Below are positions 1 through 11,472 of a stretch of DNA of 64,000 bases, piece after piece; position 1 is the first letter of the stretch, and every line of letters begins with the position of its first letter. Below the pieces are notes generated by a model, which saw only the letters and a list, made by a program, of their open reading frames with translations, was not told the DNA's origin and searched no databases. Made by a program: the position numbers and the translations under genes. Source of the DNA: Spinacia oleracea (Eukaryota > Streptophyta > Magnoliopsida > Caryophyllales > Amaranthaceae); NCBI RefSeq assembly GCF_020520425.1, contig NC_079487.1, forward strand, positions 133,880,385 through 133,944,384, given 5' to 3'.

Positions 1-1560
1 TTTGGAGGTTGACCACCCTCGACGAGTTTCCATTTTAAATCTTTCCGGGAACCTTTTCACGGAGAGGGAGTCGCGGGTCGGGGAGAGAGTGGGTCATCGC
101 TAGTCGGAGAGGAGAGGGAGTCACGAATCTAGTCGGAACATTTGCCGGAGGGTCGTCGAATTATAATATTGGTATTGATGGTTAATTCCTATTGATTGTT
201 TTCATTTACTATGTGATTAGATTTGCGCAGGTTTAATTGTTTTAGTCTAGCAATATCAAGTTAAGATTCGAGATATGCAATTTGATGTTTAGGCCTGTTT
301 CAATAGGTAGAATTGGGATTAATACATAGCGAGAGCCTGTTAATTTCAAGTCTATGATAGAGACTGGAGAAGATGCACTTGTTAAGATGTTGAACTAATT
401 ACTAATAATCCTCATTACCCGGTTAACAAAACTAACAACAAGATAATCTATTCGTTAACTCTCTGTAATTTCATAAAATCATTCTTAATCTCTTTCTTTT
501 TCCTTTAATTCTGCTCCAAACACTCAATTATTCACACTCACTATATTTTTCACTCATTGCCAAGCAAATTACAACGCTTTACAGACTTAACATTTTACCA
601 TATGAGTGCCGAGGGGATACACATTTAACTGTCCATCACAATTACTAAATATGGCAACAAAAAATTCAAGAAATTAGCTCAACTTTCCAGTACATTCTTG
701 CAAAAAAAAACATAAGAAATTTGTCTAACGCCAACAGATCATTTAACCAACAGTATAATAATCGAATTCTGAGTGCTAGATAATAAATCATCTAGCCTGA
801 GAATTGAACTTAAAACTGCAAGGCCAATTATGTCAATGTAACACTGGATTTTTCAACAACCTCAAAGAAGTTAGCACATTGATCCAGCCTCCAATGCCTT
901 TATTGTTGGAGATAATTTAGTGTCACTGTCATGATTGAAAGACAATTGGTGGTTGGATTAGTAACATAATATCATAATTGAAAGACAATTTAGTGAATCA
1001 AATGCGAAAAACCGTTAGGATTTTCGTTTCGTTCCGCTTCCGCTCATGAACAGAAAGTTAAAGAATAGATTGTTAAGCACTCATGAACTAATAATCCACT
1101 GTTAACAAATAACAATAACTCAACAAGAAGAAATTGAATTATTAAAACATACTCATACAGTCATACTCATACAACATTACAACTCATGAATTAAAACAGT
1201 TAAACTAAGCACACAATTAATCATGAACAAGAAATTAATTTCAGCTTTCACAATTACTCATACTTGGAGAAATTAATTTCAGCTTTCACAATTACTCATA
1301 CTCAAGAAATTAAGCACTCGTGATTCGTGAATGGTGAGGGGCAGGCCTTTCAGCTTCCCGTAGTGGGCACACAACACGATGATGGTGGGGCCGTGGGGAC
1401 CTACAGGCCGGTAGGCCAAGGCTGTCGCCTGTCAGTGAGGGCAGAGTACTGAGGGGCGCTGTGGTAAGACGGGGAGGAGAGCAAGAGCTTTTCGCGAAAT
1501 AGGTCAAATTGTGTGAATGACCTTTCACACACGCTAGGCAAAACTTTTTTATTTTCAAAA
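1..1560. other. Gene-free AT-rich stretch
   Basis: I see no supportable gene here. The first 160 bases are purine-rich and contain several GGGAGTCGCG-like words. The 1310-1560 part is GC-rich on the minus strand but gives only an 82-codon frame of low-complexity, Pro- and His-rich sequence with no family I recognise. A short direct repeat with period 38 lies at 1231-1302 (two copies of a 34-base segment beginning GAAATTAATTTCAGC). The word ATTGAAAGACAATT also occurs twice between 930 and 1000. The 1560-1928 part is probably the 3' UTR of the coiled-coil gene to the right. Confidence 0.5.
1231..1302. repeat. Two-copy 38-bp-period direct repeat
   Basis: A 34-base segment starting GAAATTAATTTCAGCTTTCA at 1231 is repeated at 1269 with a four-base spacer. 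The copies look identical, so the duplication is recent. No function is apparent. Confidence 0.8.
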
Positions 1561-1928
1561 TTTCGAGACCGAGCGGGACCCTCTATAGTTCCGCCGCTGC
1601 CTGCAACTCGACAAAATCAAAGTTGCAAGCAGAACCAAACCAAAACAACAAGACTATAGTCAAGACTCGTAGTAGTACATACAAACCGTGGCAGGAAAGA
1701 AAGTTGAAAACATACCTTAATTCATTCGTAACCCAACCCCATCGCGCTATAATGCAACTTTCGTTTGTTTCAGGGCAAATCACCTACTTCCTAGGTGTTA
1801 TCAGTGAACAAGAACGTTAACTTACATGTTTTTTATGGACAAAGTAAAAGTAAGCTACAATTTCCTTTTTATACAAAAAAAACCCCATATGAGATTAAAA
1901 AAAATGGACTAAACAAAAACAAAAGTAA

Positions 1929-4900
1929 TCACAAAAGTGGTTCAGACAACTCCATTTCATTTGAACTTTGCTGCTCCGGCATATCAATTGGCCGTCGAGT
2001 ACCAACAAAATCGATTCCAAGCAAATCCCATGGCCAACACGCGTATCTCGATCGAGTCTTATTCCTGTTGTCATCATCTTTATTGTCCAAGTTCTCAAGT
2101 TGGTGAGTTAGTTCTTCCACTCTATCCCTCAATCTAGAAGCTCTTGTGTCAGCCAACCTCAATGATTTTTCAGCTGCTTCTCTTGCAGCCATTGATGCAG
2201 CAGCTGTTTCCTCCTTAAATTTCAGCTTTTTCTCCAACTCTTCCATTGCTTGCTTTGTCTCCTCGACTTCTTTTTTTAGGGTAGAAATCTGTAGCAATAG
2301 AATAAAAGCCATTTTAGTTGCAAAGCCTAAGATCGTGACCAACCCTATGTCTTAAGACTTGAGTTGTGTTGACATGCATATGACTCACCTAGTTTTAAGA
2401 TTAGACAAAGTAATTTGTAGCATTGAAATGGATCACTTAAGACTCATTGTGTGAGTTGAATAAAATAATAAATGATGCATAAATATACAAGTCTTAAATA
2501 TGTTTAAGGGTGAAAAGATTGAATCTTAAGGAGTCTTAACAATAAAGTTAATAATATGACATGTGATAAAAGTCTTAAGATAAGACCCCCTTGATCTTGT
2601 TCTAAGACCACATCTAAAAACATCTACTTCGTAAAAAGCAAAGCATTTGCACACAACATCCTTTATTTTCTCTTCTTTTTCCTCTTTTCTGTAGATAAAG
2701 AAGAGAGAAAAGGTCATAAATGGCCTACTGAAGGCAGAAGCTTATGGAGGCAATCAGGGAAAATCAGAAACCTAAATCCTCTACCCAGACACATACATCC
2801 AAATAATACAAGCTTAGACGAGAAATTAACAAAAAGAGAGAAATTCATCATTAATCCTCACAAAAGAATGAGAAGATCTAATGACCTGCAGAGCAAGAAG
2901 CCCTTCAATTTATCCGGCAATAGCTTGATAAGGTTGTTAATTTCTTTGTCTGGAAGCCCTTTTCGTCTTGAAGCCATTAGTTTAGACAAATACCAAAACT
3001 ACATGGAATTCCAATGAGAACCCGCAAAAACAGTTCTAGATGTAACACTAATTCTTTTTGCCTAAAGACGTGGTGATGGCTCCCCAAGTCTTGTTCTGCA
3101 GATTTGTAGCCTTATCACAAGTCTTGTTCTGTGACTTTTTGTTAATCTGCTTCTAAATTAGTGTACGCTTGTTTAATTGCTACTATTAGCCATTTACATT
3201 AATAATGTTCCTACCTTCTACGAGCCCATACAATATACGAAGTATGGAAGAACCCAACCACTGAGTCTAATAAGTTCAATTTATAGTACAGTGTGTTATT
3301 TTGTTTCTAAATAGCAGATTAGATCCAATTTAAAAAGGTGCAATTTTTTTGTTTATTCCGTAGTGATTGAAATGAAATTTTTAGAAGTTCCATGGCTAAA
3401 TCATGAAACTACATCGAAGAATCATGCAAGGCTAAACTCTCCATAATGAAACTCATCCAAATGCAAAAGCATTCGCAGATTACCCCAGAAGGTCAGAAGG
3501 AGCACAGGCTGACAATATATCTAGTTTCTGAAAAATACTAGGTAAGTAACGTCCAAAAGAGTATCGAAAGCTCAAAGCTTACCTGAGTAAGAAACTCCTG
3601 CTCAACAGCTCTTCCAGCTGCAGCTTCTTGTTCCGCTGCCTGTTTCCATCTCGTTATTTCCTCTTCAGCAGCAGCAATATCCATCATAAGCCCTTCAATC
3701 TAAAACTTGACAAGTCAGTTGAACAGAAAAGGCTTCCATATAATGTCTATAATCAGTAGATCGGACCAATTAATGACAATGACATGCATGAATCCCTCAG
3801 ATAAGATTTCTAGAATAGTATTCGTATAATGTATCGATTACATGAGCCGGTAAACAGAAATTTACATTTTCATTCGCTTGTCGTTCCTTCTCTTCGAGTT
3901 CCTCTATATGATGCTTTCTCTGGTTGAGCTCCTTGGATTGAGTCCCCAAATGTTCTTTAAGTAAACTTGACTCTGCCCTTAAGCCAACAAAGAAGTAGGC
4001 AAATCAGAACAGTAGAATACTAATAATTAATCACAGTTCCAAATTCAACAAACAAACTAAAGTCCATTGAAAAACCACTTAGTTCCAAACTTCCAACCAT
4101 AGTGTGACTGCTTTTCTGTGGGTACATGAAAGCTAGATTAGCATAACCACTATTACATTGGAGATGTTATTCCTTCCAAATTTGAGAAAACTGACAATTT
4201 CCACACCCTTTTAATTCTTGTGCTGTGAACCTAAAATGAGATATTGCACCAGAAATGGGTTACTCGTGCTAACTTAATGTTCGTTGCAATGTTGTCACTT
4301 TTATGGCATCATGTTTGTTTAAGAACCTTTTTATTATTCAAGATGTTTCGTGGCTAGCATTCAACCAGTACGGGGAGGAGGAAATATTTCAACTATGTTA
4401 CTCTGACTATCTAAAGGTCTTAGACTTGCCAAAAGTATCCAACACGAATATGTCAAGTTTTTTTCCATTTTAACCTAAACCTATACGATAATAGCAGTAT
4501 TAATATGCAATTAGGGGCTGTTAGGTTCAATTATATCGTACCTATCAAGTGTTTGGTAACTTTTGATTGCTAAAAAATATAAAAATCACCCCCCCCCCCA
4601 CCTTTCCACTCATTTTCTTTTTCATCACCCCACATCCTCCACCCTGCCCAGTGCCCACAACATCTTCAAACTGAACGCACAGGACATTCACCAAGTAGAA
4701 CCAGAGTCAAAATGACGGCGACAGTAGCTACCAGCAGTAGGATTTCGTGACATAAAACCTGCTGAAACACTTTAATTACAGCAACTACTAAGCCGAGGAA
4801 CACCAATACAGAGGTCACTGGTGTATTCTATCAATGTGGTGTGTAATCAGCTGCTGAATTCTGATTTCAGACAACAGCAGAATTCTGCCGGCACAAAGCA

Positions 4901-7774
4901 ATCTCCAGTGACACATTTTCTTCTTCGGGAAAGGGGTAACATTTGACGGAGATGTTCGTTGTTGATTTACTACATACTGGTGACGTGTTGGTTATAAAAA
5001 CATTGTGGCCACAGTAGGTGATTGACCTATAAAAGAAATATAGTTCCGAGGTTGGACTTTTTGCTCAAACTTACGGCCCTCTTGGGTTTGAGGTATGGGT
5101 TTTGACTTTGACGGGGTTGGGGTATTGGGTTTGGAATGTCATTATTGGTTACTAAAATACCAAGAAAGCCGTATTGATTCCCAAAGTCATATAAATGTCC
5201 AAAAGATGACCAAATGCTTCCTTAAGGAATTGGATATCACCGTAACCTAGGTTACTTGAATTCTTCCTTTCACCTCAAGTACCCGTGTCGGATCCTCGAC
5301 ACTCCGCATTGGGTAGGACATTTTGACAATTGACACTTCTTTTTATGCCAAAATAAAGGAATTTTATCATAAAATAGACGAGTCAGATTCTTGGAAACGT
5401 ACCCGAGTGCGAGAAACATAGTTTACAAGGTTTTATTACCCGGAAGGTGACCACTTAAAACCTATAATTGGTACTATGGAAGCGGGATATTCCGGGGCAA
5501 GACATAACACAGTGAACCCATACACCAAAATGCAAGAGCTTCATTCAAGACACTGGGGTAGCAATAATGATACATGATAATTGAGCACGTGGTCATTGCT
5601 ACAGCTGTGAAAAAAATCAAATCACTCTCGACTGTCTATTCAGGTCTTAATAACCACCAACTTAAGTAAAGCAGACAACGAATGGCAAAAAAGAACACTA
5701 CTTACTTTCCCTTCTCCCATTTATGAGCAATATTTGTATATTTGTATTGGCAGGAGACACAAAAATGTTAAAAGGCTTAAACTGGCACGCCATCAGCCGC
5801 AACCAAACTTTAGCATATCTCTCATCCCTAATGATCAAATATTTGGACTAGAAAACAAGAATCATAATTTCCAGATCACATGAATCTCTAACAGTATGAT
5901 TGACTGAAGAAAGTTGAAGGAAAGGGATAGTGAGGGACTAAGAATGGATTGTAAGTTATCCATTTTACATCCCCTGGATTTAATAAGCAAGCCCCTTTCT
6001 TCCATCCCCTCCCTTTTCTACATTCCAATTATTCTAAGAGTGCTAAGCAAACACATTGTAAAGGAGTAGTAAACATGAAGCAAAGAAGAATACACAGATA
6101 TATGAGACAGGTATTATTATCAACGTCTCAATTTCAATATTGTCTGCAATAACAGTAATGAATACAAGTCGAATCTTAGATTCTCGGAATTAAGAATGTA
6201 CCTTAGCTCCTCTACCGAATGTTGAAGCTCAATAATCTGCAGTTGTGCTTCCTTAATAATACTCTCTAAAGCACCAGCCTAGACAGCAATGAAAAGTTAA
6301 TCTCACCATGAAAATGGAAGTACTTCAATTCTTCAAATATAAAAAGTTCTATACGAATATTGAGCTTTTTTACCAGGGCATATATTTCATCATCTTTTGT
6401 CTCCTGTGTACCGCCTTTACTTGCATCATCAAGAACATGACCAAACTTATACTTAAACCCTGATTCTCTTAACCCATTTTCTGCTACTTTGAACACGGCA
6501 TTTGTTTCAGATGTTGAAACTGACGCTAACCTCTTGGACAAAGCACTTCTGAGCAACACTCCTACATGCTCCTTCTCCCTAAATAATCTAGCAACTGTTT
6601 CATTTAAGCTCTTAACCTCGCGGCTCTTTTCTTCCACAATGTCCCTCGTCTTTGCAATAACGATTCTACTTAGTTCATATATTGATTCCAACCCAGCCAA
6701 CGACGCCCGTATATTCTCCTCCAACCCAGTCTCCTGAGGAAGAAACAAAGACTCTGACAACTCCGACTGATCCCCATTATTAGCATCCACAATCTTGATC
6801 ACATTATACAACTGATCATGAATCTTTGACACAAAACTCAACTGCTCAAAAAGCAAAGGCCTCTGCTTCTCCATCTCCAACTCCAACTCTCCTATCCTAC
6901 TCTCATACTCATCCACTAACTTCCTCAATTCCTCCCTCTCATTCTCAACTGAACCAATCCTCTCCAACATCCCACTCTCAATCTCCTCCAACTTCCCATC
7001 CTTCTCAGCAATACCCTTCTCCAAACCCTCAATTCGACTACTCTTCTCTGTCACCTCATCCCTCAACCGACCAATCGTTGCCTCGAGCTCAGAAACCTCA
7101 ATAGCAATCTCATAGTTCCTCTGCTCCATCATTTCACGAGCCTCATCCCTCGACTTGGTCACCGAATCCAACTGCTTATTCACCTCCTCGGCAATCTCAT
7201 TTGTCCTCTTAATCACCCCATAAGCAACAGCAGCCAACCCAGTATACTTCTGTGACCTGGGCAAACCCCCAGCTGTAAAATTCTTAATATGACTAACTTT
7301 CCCTGAAATTTTCTCAATCCCAGTAACCAACATTTGAGCAGCAGCCTCAATCTCCGCCCTTGACGACTCCTTCCCCTTCAACGCTTCCTCTAACTGCTTC
7401 GAAACCTCGTCTTTCGCCTTATTCACCTCCGACAACTCATTACTCAGCTTCTCATTTGCCCTAACCGCATCATCTCTCTCCTTCATCGCCTCATCTCTTT
7501 GACTCCCGCTCTCATCTCGCTTCTTAATCGCCTCACGAGCAAGAACTTTAAGCCGATTGAACTGAATTTCAAGCTCCGATTTCGAGCTTTCGGCAGCGAC
7601 TCTCGCTCGCTTCTCGCGATCAAATTCAGCGAGTAATTCATTAAACTTCTCGACGGAAACTTCAGAATCTGATGAACTCGCGGCGAGTTTGATCTCCGCC
7701 GGTGGGTATTCATCCTCCTCTACGTCGCTCAATACGGCGCCGGATTCATCATCACCGGCGGCGCCGCTTGCCAT
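1929..7774 (-). CDS. Plant long coiled-coil protein (At1g24560-like)
   Basis: Five exons on the minus strand join in frame into 688 aa: 7774-6374, 6278-6202, 3977-3866, 3699-3583 and 2288-1929. All junctions are GT-AG and phases agree. The start is the first ATG of the large exon frame (MASGAAGDDES); the reading frame upstream of it has no other ATG. Residues 1-45 are acidic and probably disordered. From about 50 to 600 the protein is almost continuous heptad-rich coiled coil (Glu/Lys/Arg/Leu), broken near 165-195 by a conserved-looking non-coil segment (NFTAGGLPRSQKYTGL). After the coil comes a Trp-rich motif, CWPWDLLGIDFVG, and the tail ends MELSEPLL. The layout resembles an uncharacterised Arabidopsis protein I recall as At1g24560. 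The CWPW motif could be a membrane- or partner-binding anchor, but that is inference. No enzymatic domain is visible. Confidence 0.85.
2289..3582 (-). other. Intron 4 of the coiled-coil gene
   Basis: A 1.29-kb intron bounded by CAG|GTAAGC and TACAG|ATTTC on the minus strand. It holds a short minus-strand frame at 2977-2858 starting MASRRKGLPDKEINNLIKLL (39 codons). It does not fit the coiled-coil phase and is not an exon of this gene. One TACGAAGTA nonamer lies at 3236. No other structure was seen. Confidence 0.75.
3978..6201 (-). other. Intron 2 of the coiled-coil gene
   Basis: A 2.2-kb intron with an (A)GG|GGCAG acceptor side and an AG|GTACAT donor on the minus strand. It contains a C-tract near 4588 and a GTGTCGGATCCTCGACAC dyad-like word near 5286. 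That word recalls the GTGTCGGATCCTCC segment inside the hAT-like MITE at 27313-27503, so this part may be an eroded relative. No open frame of note. Confidence 0.7.
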
Positions 7775-8114
7775 GGTTGAAGAAAATCGACAATTAAGCA
7801 AACAATTCTTCTTGATTGTGGTTTAATCGCATTATTCGATTATGATTTTTGATTTTTGATTTGGGAATTATACGATTAATAATTGGCAAATTGTCGAAAT
7901 TCAGAGGTAAAATATTGAAATGCCTAGAAAAAAAGAGGGGAATAATAGTGGGAAGCTAAGAGAGTTAGGGAAGAAATCATACCGTAACACGCAGGTTAGG
8001 GAAGAGAGAGTGTAGAAGACGACGACAATAGGCAACAACCAGTCCACCCTGTGTTCCTTCCGAGTTTCACTCTCTAGATTCTAATGCCTCAATTTTTTAC
8101 AGTGTTTCTTTTTA
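7775..8114. other. 5' leader and upstream region of the coiled-coil gene
   Basis: The interval carries the minus-strand 5' UTR and core promoter of the coiled-coil gene. No clear TATA box can be assigned. It ends at the 9-bp target duplication (TTCTTTTTA, 8106-8114) of the adjacent Mutator-like MITE. Confidence 0.5.
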
Positions 8115-8683
8115 GGCGAATTTGTCAAAATTGGACATTTTATAACTCAAATTTTAGAAGTCAAATTTTACAAGCAAGGACCTTATATAATTTTTTTTGG
8201 GTGGAATCACACTTTAATATTTTTTTTGTGAGAAATGACCTAAGGGAAGTTTTCGGCGTTGATTGAGTTTTTCTGACCATTGAGTTGCACGTGGGCAGGA
8301 TGTGTAGCTTAAGTTGGCTAAAGACACTGATTTCCCCTAGTCTTGAATTTTCAAACTTGATTTTATTTTAATTTTTTTTCAACTTTAGGTTTTAAAGCTT
8401 AGAATTTTGGAGGAAAATTGGGTGTGGTTAGAAAAATAATGCCACATATGCTTCTCACGTGCAAGTCAATGGCCGGAAAAACTCAGTCAATGTCGAAAAC
8501 TTACTTTTGGTTGTCTTTCGCAAAAAATATTACATTAAGGTGTGATTTCACAAAAAAAAAATTATATAAGGTCATTTCTCGCAAAATTAATTTACTGTAA
8601 GGTGTGATTTGACAAAAAAAAATTATATAATGTCCTTTCTCGCAACATTTGGATTATAAAAGGTCCTTTTTAGCAAATTTGCC
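8115..8683. mobile_element. Mutator-like foldback MITE
   Basis: A 569-bp element lacking any transposase frame. Its ends are inverted copies beginning GGCRAATTTG at the left and, read from the right, GGCAAATTTGCTAAAAAGG. The similarity of the arms runs about 200 bases inward, including the ACCTTATATAA-T-tract and the GTTTTCGRCRTTGA-GAGTTTTTC words. A perfect 9-bp target duplication TTCTTTTTA flanks it (8106-8114 and 8684-8692), the size made by Mutator-family transposases. The right arm carries a roughly 70-bp internal tandem duplication (GCAAAA...GGTGTGATTT) that the left arm has only in part. Confidence 0.85.
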
Positions 8684-8730
8684 TTCTTTTTATATTATGA
8701 TGAGTTTTTACCGTGTTTCTTTTTACAGGA

Positions 8731-8868
8731 TGATGAGTATGCTCATAGTTTAACAGGATATGTATTTTTATGAAGTAGTACGGTGAGTATGCTCGTAGTT
8801 TAAAAGGATATATGCATTTTTACGAAGTAGTACGGTGAGTATGCTCGTAGTTTGAAAGAATGCGTCAC
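8731..8868. repeat. 52-bp minisatellite, about 2.6 units
   Basis: Units start at about 8731, 8782 and 8834 with GTGAGTATGCTCGTAGTTT and run through a segment ending ACGAAGTAGTACG. The first unit is diverged, the second is clean, and the third is cut short. The second unit contains one TACGAAGTA nonamer (8821). Confidence 0.8.
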
Positions 8869-9487
8869 GTATCCTTTGTGTTTAAAATCTTAATATCGAT
8901 TGTAATTGTATAGGGTAATTTAATTCCATCGCGATTTGAATATGCAACATCCAATTGATATATACTTCTTAAATAATTTATCAGTATTGATTATTTAATT
9001 CCAGATCTATTAACGTTGTAAAATCTAACAAAAACCTATACAATGGACGCTGGTTAATTATTTCTAGTTACACAAACAACCAAGTTCTAATGTCCTTATT
9101 CCTCGTGTCAATTATCTATCTTCAATTCTTCACCCTTTCACGTCTTTTTGAGTAGCGGTGATTTGGGGGGGATTGTTCCTGGAATTTTACAAAGTATCAA
9201 AATTTCACCCAAAAGAATAAATATTTATACTTCGTATCAAAACTCGTCAATTCGGGCAAGGCTAAAATGGGCTTCTTTAGGATGGGTTTGGCTTTGGCCT
9301 ACGAACACATTTTTGTACTTGTATTGTCCGAAGCCCATATTTTCTCAAATATTGGGTTGGTCTTGAGTAGCACTTGGGCGGCTCTCCATGAAGAAACAAT
9401 ATAGAAAGACTATTGACCAATAACTAATAATTAATGGTTGCATAGGTATGCATCTATCTCTAGATGCATATGAGCTAAGACACACTA

Positions 9488-9700
9488 CATTATAAATACC
9501 CATTTTTCTTTCTCCTCTAACCTTTCCCCATTTTCTCTCTCATCAAACCCCATTTTATTTTTCTCTCACCATTTTCTCTTTCATTAAAACCTCCACATTC
9601 TCTCTCATCAAACTACAATTTTCTCTCATCAAATTACATATTTATCTCTCTTTACACCTCCAATTTGACTCCGATGGATTCCATAGTGACGGTTACTCAT
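9488..9700 (+). promoter_or_regulatory. TATA box and CT-rich leader of an unassigned transcription unit
   Basis: TATAAATA at about 9493 is followed by roughly 160 bases of CTCTC/TTTCTC-rich sequence with repeated TCTCTCATCAAA words, a typical look for a plant 5' UTR. The first ATG (9674) opens a four-codon upstream frame, and the next (9699) opens the repeat ORF described separately. No transcript evidence is available, so this is a prediction. Confidence 0.4.
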
Positions 9701-9926
9701 GCGATTTCGGCGAATTTCTAGTCGGATTCGTCGAATTTCTGGTCAGATCTGTCGAATTTTTGGTCGGATGTGTCAAATTTTGGTCAGATCTGTCGATTTT
9801 TTGGTCGAATCTGTCGAATTTCTGATCGATTCCGACGAATTTTTGATCAGATCCGTCGAATATCTTTCTCCTCTCTTTACGCCAATCCATGTTTATTTGT
9901 ATGAAATTTGTGAGTTTTCTTTGTAA
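9699..9926 (+). CDS. Putative orphan ORF of 7-residue repeats
   Basis: A 75-codon frame starting at the second ATG after a TATA-led leader. Its centre is a 21-bp tandem array (about seven units, 9710-9856, consensus core CGAATTTYTGGTCRGATC). A 21-base unit is seven codons, so the product is a heptad-type repeat, for example VDFLVES, VEFLIDS and DEFLIRS in succession. It has no relative that I recognise. The opposite strand is also open over the repeat, as expected for a period divisible by three. It may be a repeat-born peptide gene, or simply noncoding repeat DNA without stops; I favour the second. Confidence 0.25.
   Translation: MRFRRISSRIRRISGQICRIFGRMCQILVRSVDFLVESVEFLIDSDEFLIRSVEYLSPLFTPIHVYLYEICEFSL
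9710..9862. repeat. 21-bp tandem array, about 7 units
   Basis: Units of the form TCGAATTTCTGGTCAGATCTG follow each other with substitutions but almost no length change, so the reading frame is kept across the array. Divergence between neighbours is moderate, which suggests an old array or one under some constraint on length. Confidence 0.85.
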
Positions 9927-10079
9927 ATTGATCTTTAATTTGCATTTATTCAAGGTTCATTTGCTGCGAATTCGTGTTTAATAATTTGTTAGTTTCGTCA
10001 CCAAATTTGATTGTGATTTTAATTTACATATTGTCGTTAATTGATTTCGTGGTTGGAGATGTTCAAATTAATATATGTA

Positions 10080-10216
10080 GATGTTCAAAATAATATATGT
10101 AGGTGTTTATTTTTTTTAAACAACAATTTTATGCTGCGATTTTAGTTCTATCATCGTTCATGTTTAATTTATAAAGTTCGATGTTCATAATTATAGAATG
10201 AACTATATTTGGTAAC

Positions 10217-10296
<80 letters not shown>

Positions 10297-11165
10297 GGGA
10301 TTGTTGTTCGTGGTGGTCGTGGTAGTTATTGCTGAATATTAATTCTGAATTTGTTATGTTCAGTTTATAATTTATCATGTTCAACTTATAAAAGATGATG
10401 TTCACAAATAATAACACTTATGTGTGATGTTCAGTTTTTCAACTCTCGTGTTAAACTTATAAAGAATGATCATGTTCAACTAAATTCAACTTAATTATAA
10501 AACTAATATGTTCAACACTTTGGTGTGATGTTGTTCAACGAAATTTAACTTATAAAACTAATATATGTTCAATACTTTTGTGTGATGTTCAGTTTCTCAA
10601 ATCTCATGTTCAACTTATAAAGAATTATGTACAACTAAATTTAACCTATAAAACTATGACATCTTCAACACTTTGTGTGATGTCCAGTTTCTATAGTGTT
10701 ATGTTCAACTTATACAGAATCATGTTCCACTAAAAGGTAAGCATCAACATTAATAAAAAAAAAGCAGTATACCATCAAACAACGAGCCAAAAGCATTCTT
10801 TAAAACAAATGTTCATTATTCTTTTCTAAAATATCATGTTCAGATTTTATAAGTAGGTGTTCATTATTGTTTACTAAAATATCAAAATTGACACTTTCTA
10901 AATAATGTCATGTTCAGTTCATAACTCATCATGTTCAACTTATAAAAGATGATGTTCAATTTATAAAAGAAAATGTTCACAAATAAGAACAATTGTGTGA
11001 TGTTCGATTTCTCAAGTCTTGTGTTCAACTTATAACGAATCATATTCAACTAAATTCAACTTATAAAACTATCATATGTTCATGAATAAGAACACTTTGT
11101 GTGATGTTCATTTTCTCAAGTCTTATGTTCAATTTATACAGAACAATGTTCAACTAACAAAATTA
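10080..11165. repeat. Diverged tandem repeat rich in ATGTTCA
   Basis: About 1 kb is built from degenerate units of roughly 100-115 bases. They contain TGTGATGTTCAGTTTCTC, then ATGTTCAACTTATAAA, then AACTAAATTCAACTTATAAAA. The heptamer ATGTTCA or GTTCAAC recurs dozens of times in one orientation. No coding frame survives. The repeat ends at TTTTCATGCAGG, a good splice-acceptor look (about 11170-11181), so the array may lie in an intron of the unit that starts at the TATA box near 9493. Confidence 0.7.
10218..10297. repeat. (GTT)n microsatellite, about 26 repeats
   Basis: An uninterrupted GTT run of about 80 bases, likely polymorphic. Read on the minus strand it encodes a glutamine run inside a short frame, which I regard as chance. 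Confidence 0.97.
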
Positions 11166-11181
11166 TGATTTTCATGCAGGA

Positions 11182-11455
11182 AGGAAAAGGTTAATATGAA
11201 TGTGCCAACAAAAGAAAAAAACCGATTCGAAATGGAAGATGTGGTATTAAGATAGGCTGCAAGAATTGAAGGTAAAAACAACAAGAAAAGAATCCGCAAA
11301 TAAGGAAGCAGATAGAAAGAGAAAAAAGACCGGTCTAGCGAAAAAGTGGAAGCCGAAAGGAAAGAAGCAAAAAATTTAGAATCATATAGAAATAGAACTA
11401 AAATAGAAGAAGCAAATAGAAAAATAGATGATATGTTCATTTTTTGAACATGAAT
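11182..11455 (+). pseudogene. Lys/Glu-rich coding remnant, unidentified
   Basis: After an acceptor-like CAGG the sequence becomes purine-rich. In two frames it reads as Lys/Arg/Glu-rich peptide, for example EKVEAERKEAKNLESYRNRT near 11338-11400, with interruptions. This may be the eroded last exon of the unit beginning at 9493, or only biased A/G-rich DNA. No family assignment is possible from this sequence. Confidence 0.25.
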
Positions 11456-11472
11456 GTTCATTAAGTTAGGTA

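Noticed and set aside
1310-1558. 82-codon minus-strand frame as a gene
   Set aside because: Low-complexity, no ATG with context, no splice partners and no recognisable motif.
6489-7104. Plus-strand frames inside the coiled-coil exon
   Set aside because: They are antisense shadows of the well-supported minus-strand exon; the biased codon composition leaves the other strand open.
10169-10417. Polyglutamine protein on the minus strand over the GTT run
   Set aside because: The frame consists only of the microsatellite and AT-rich flanks.
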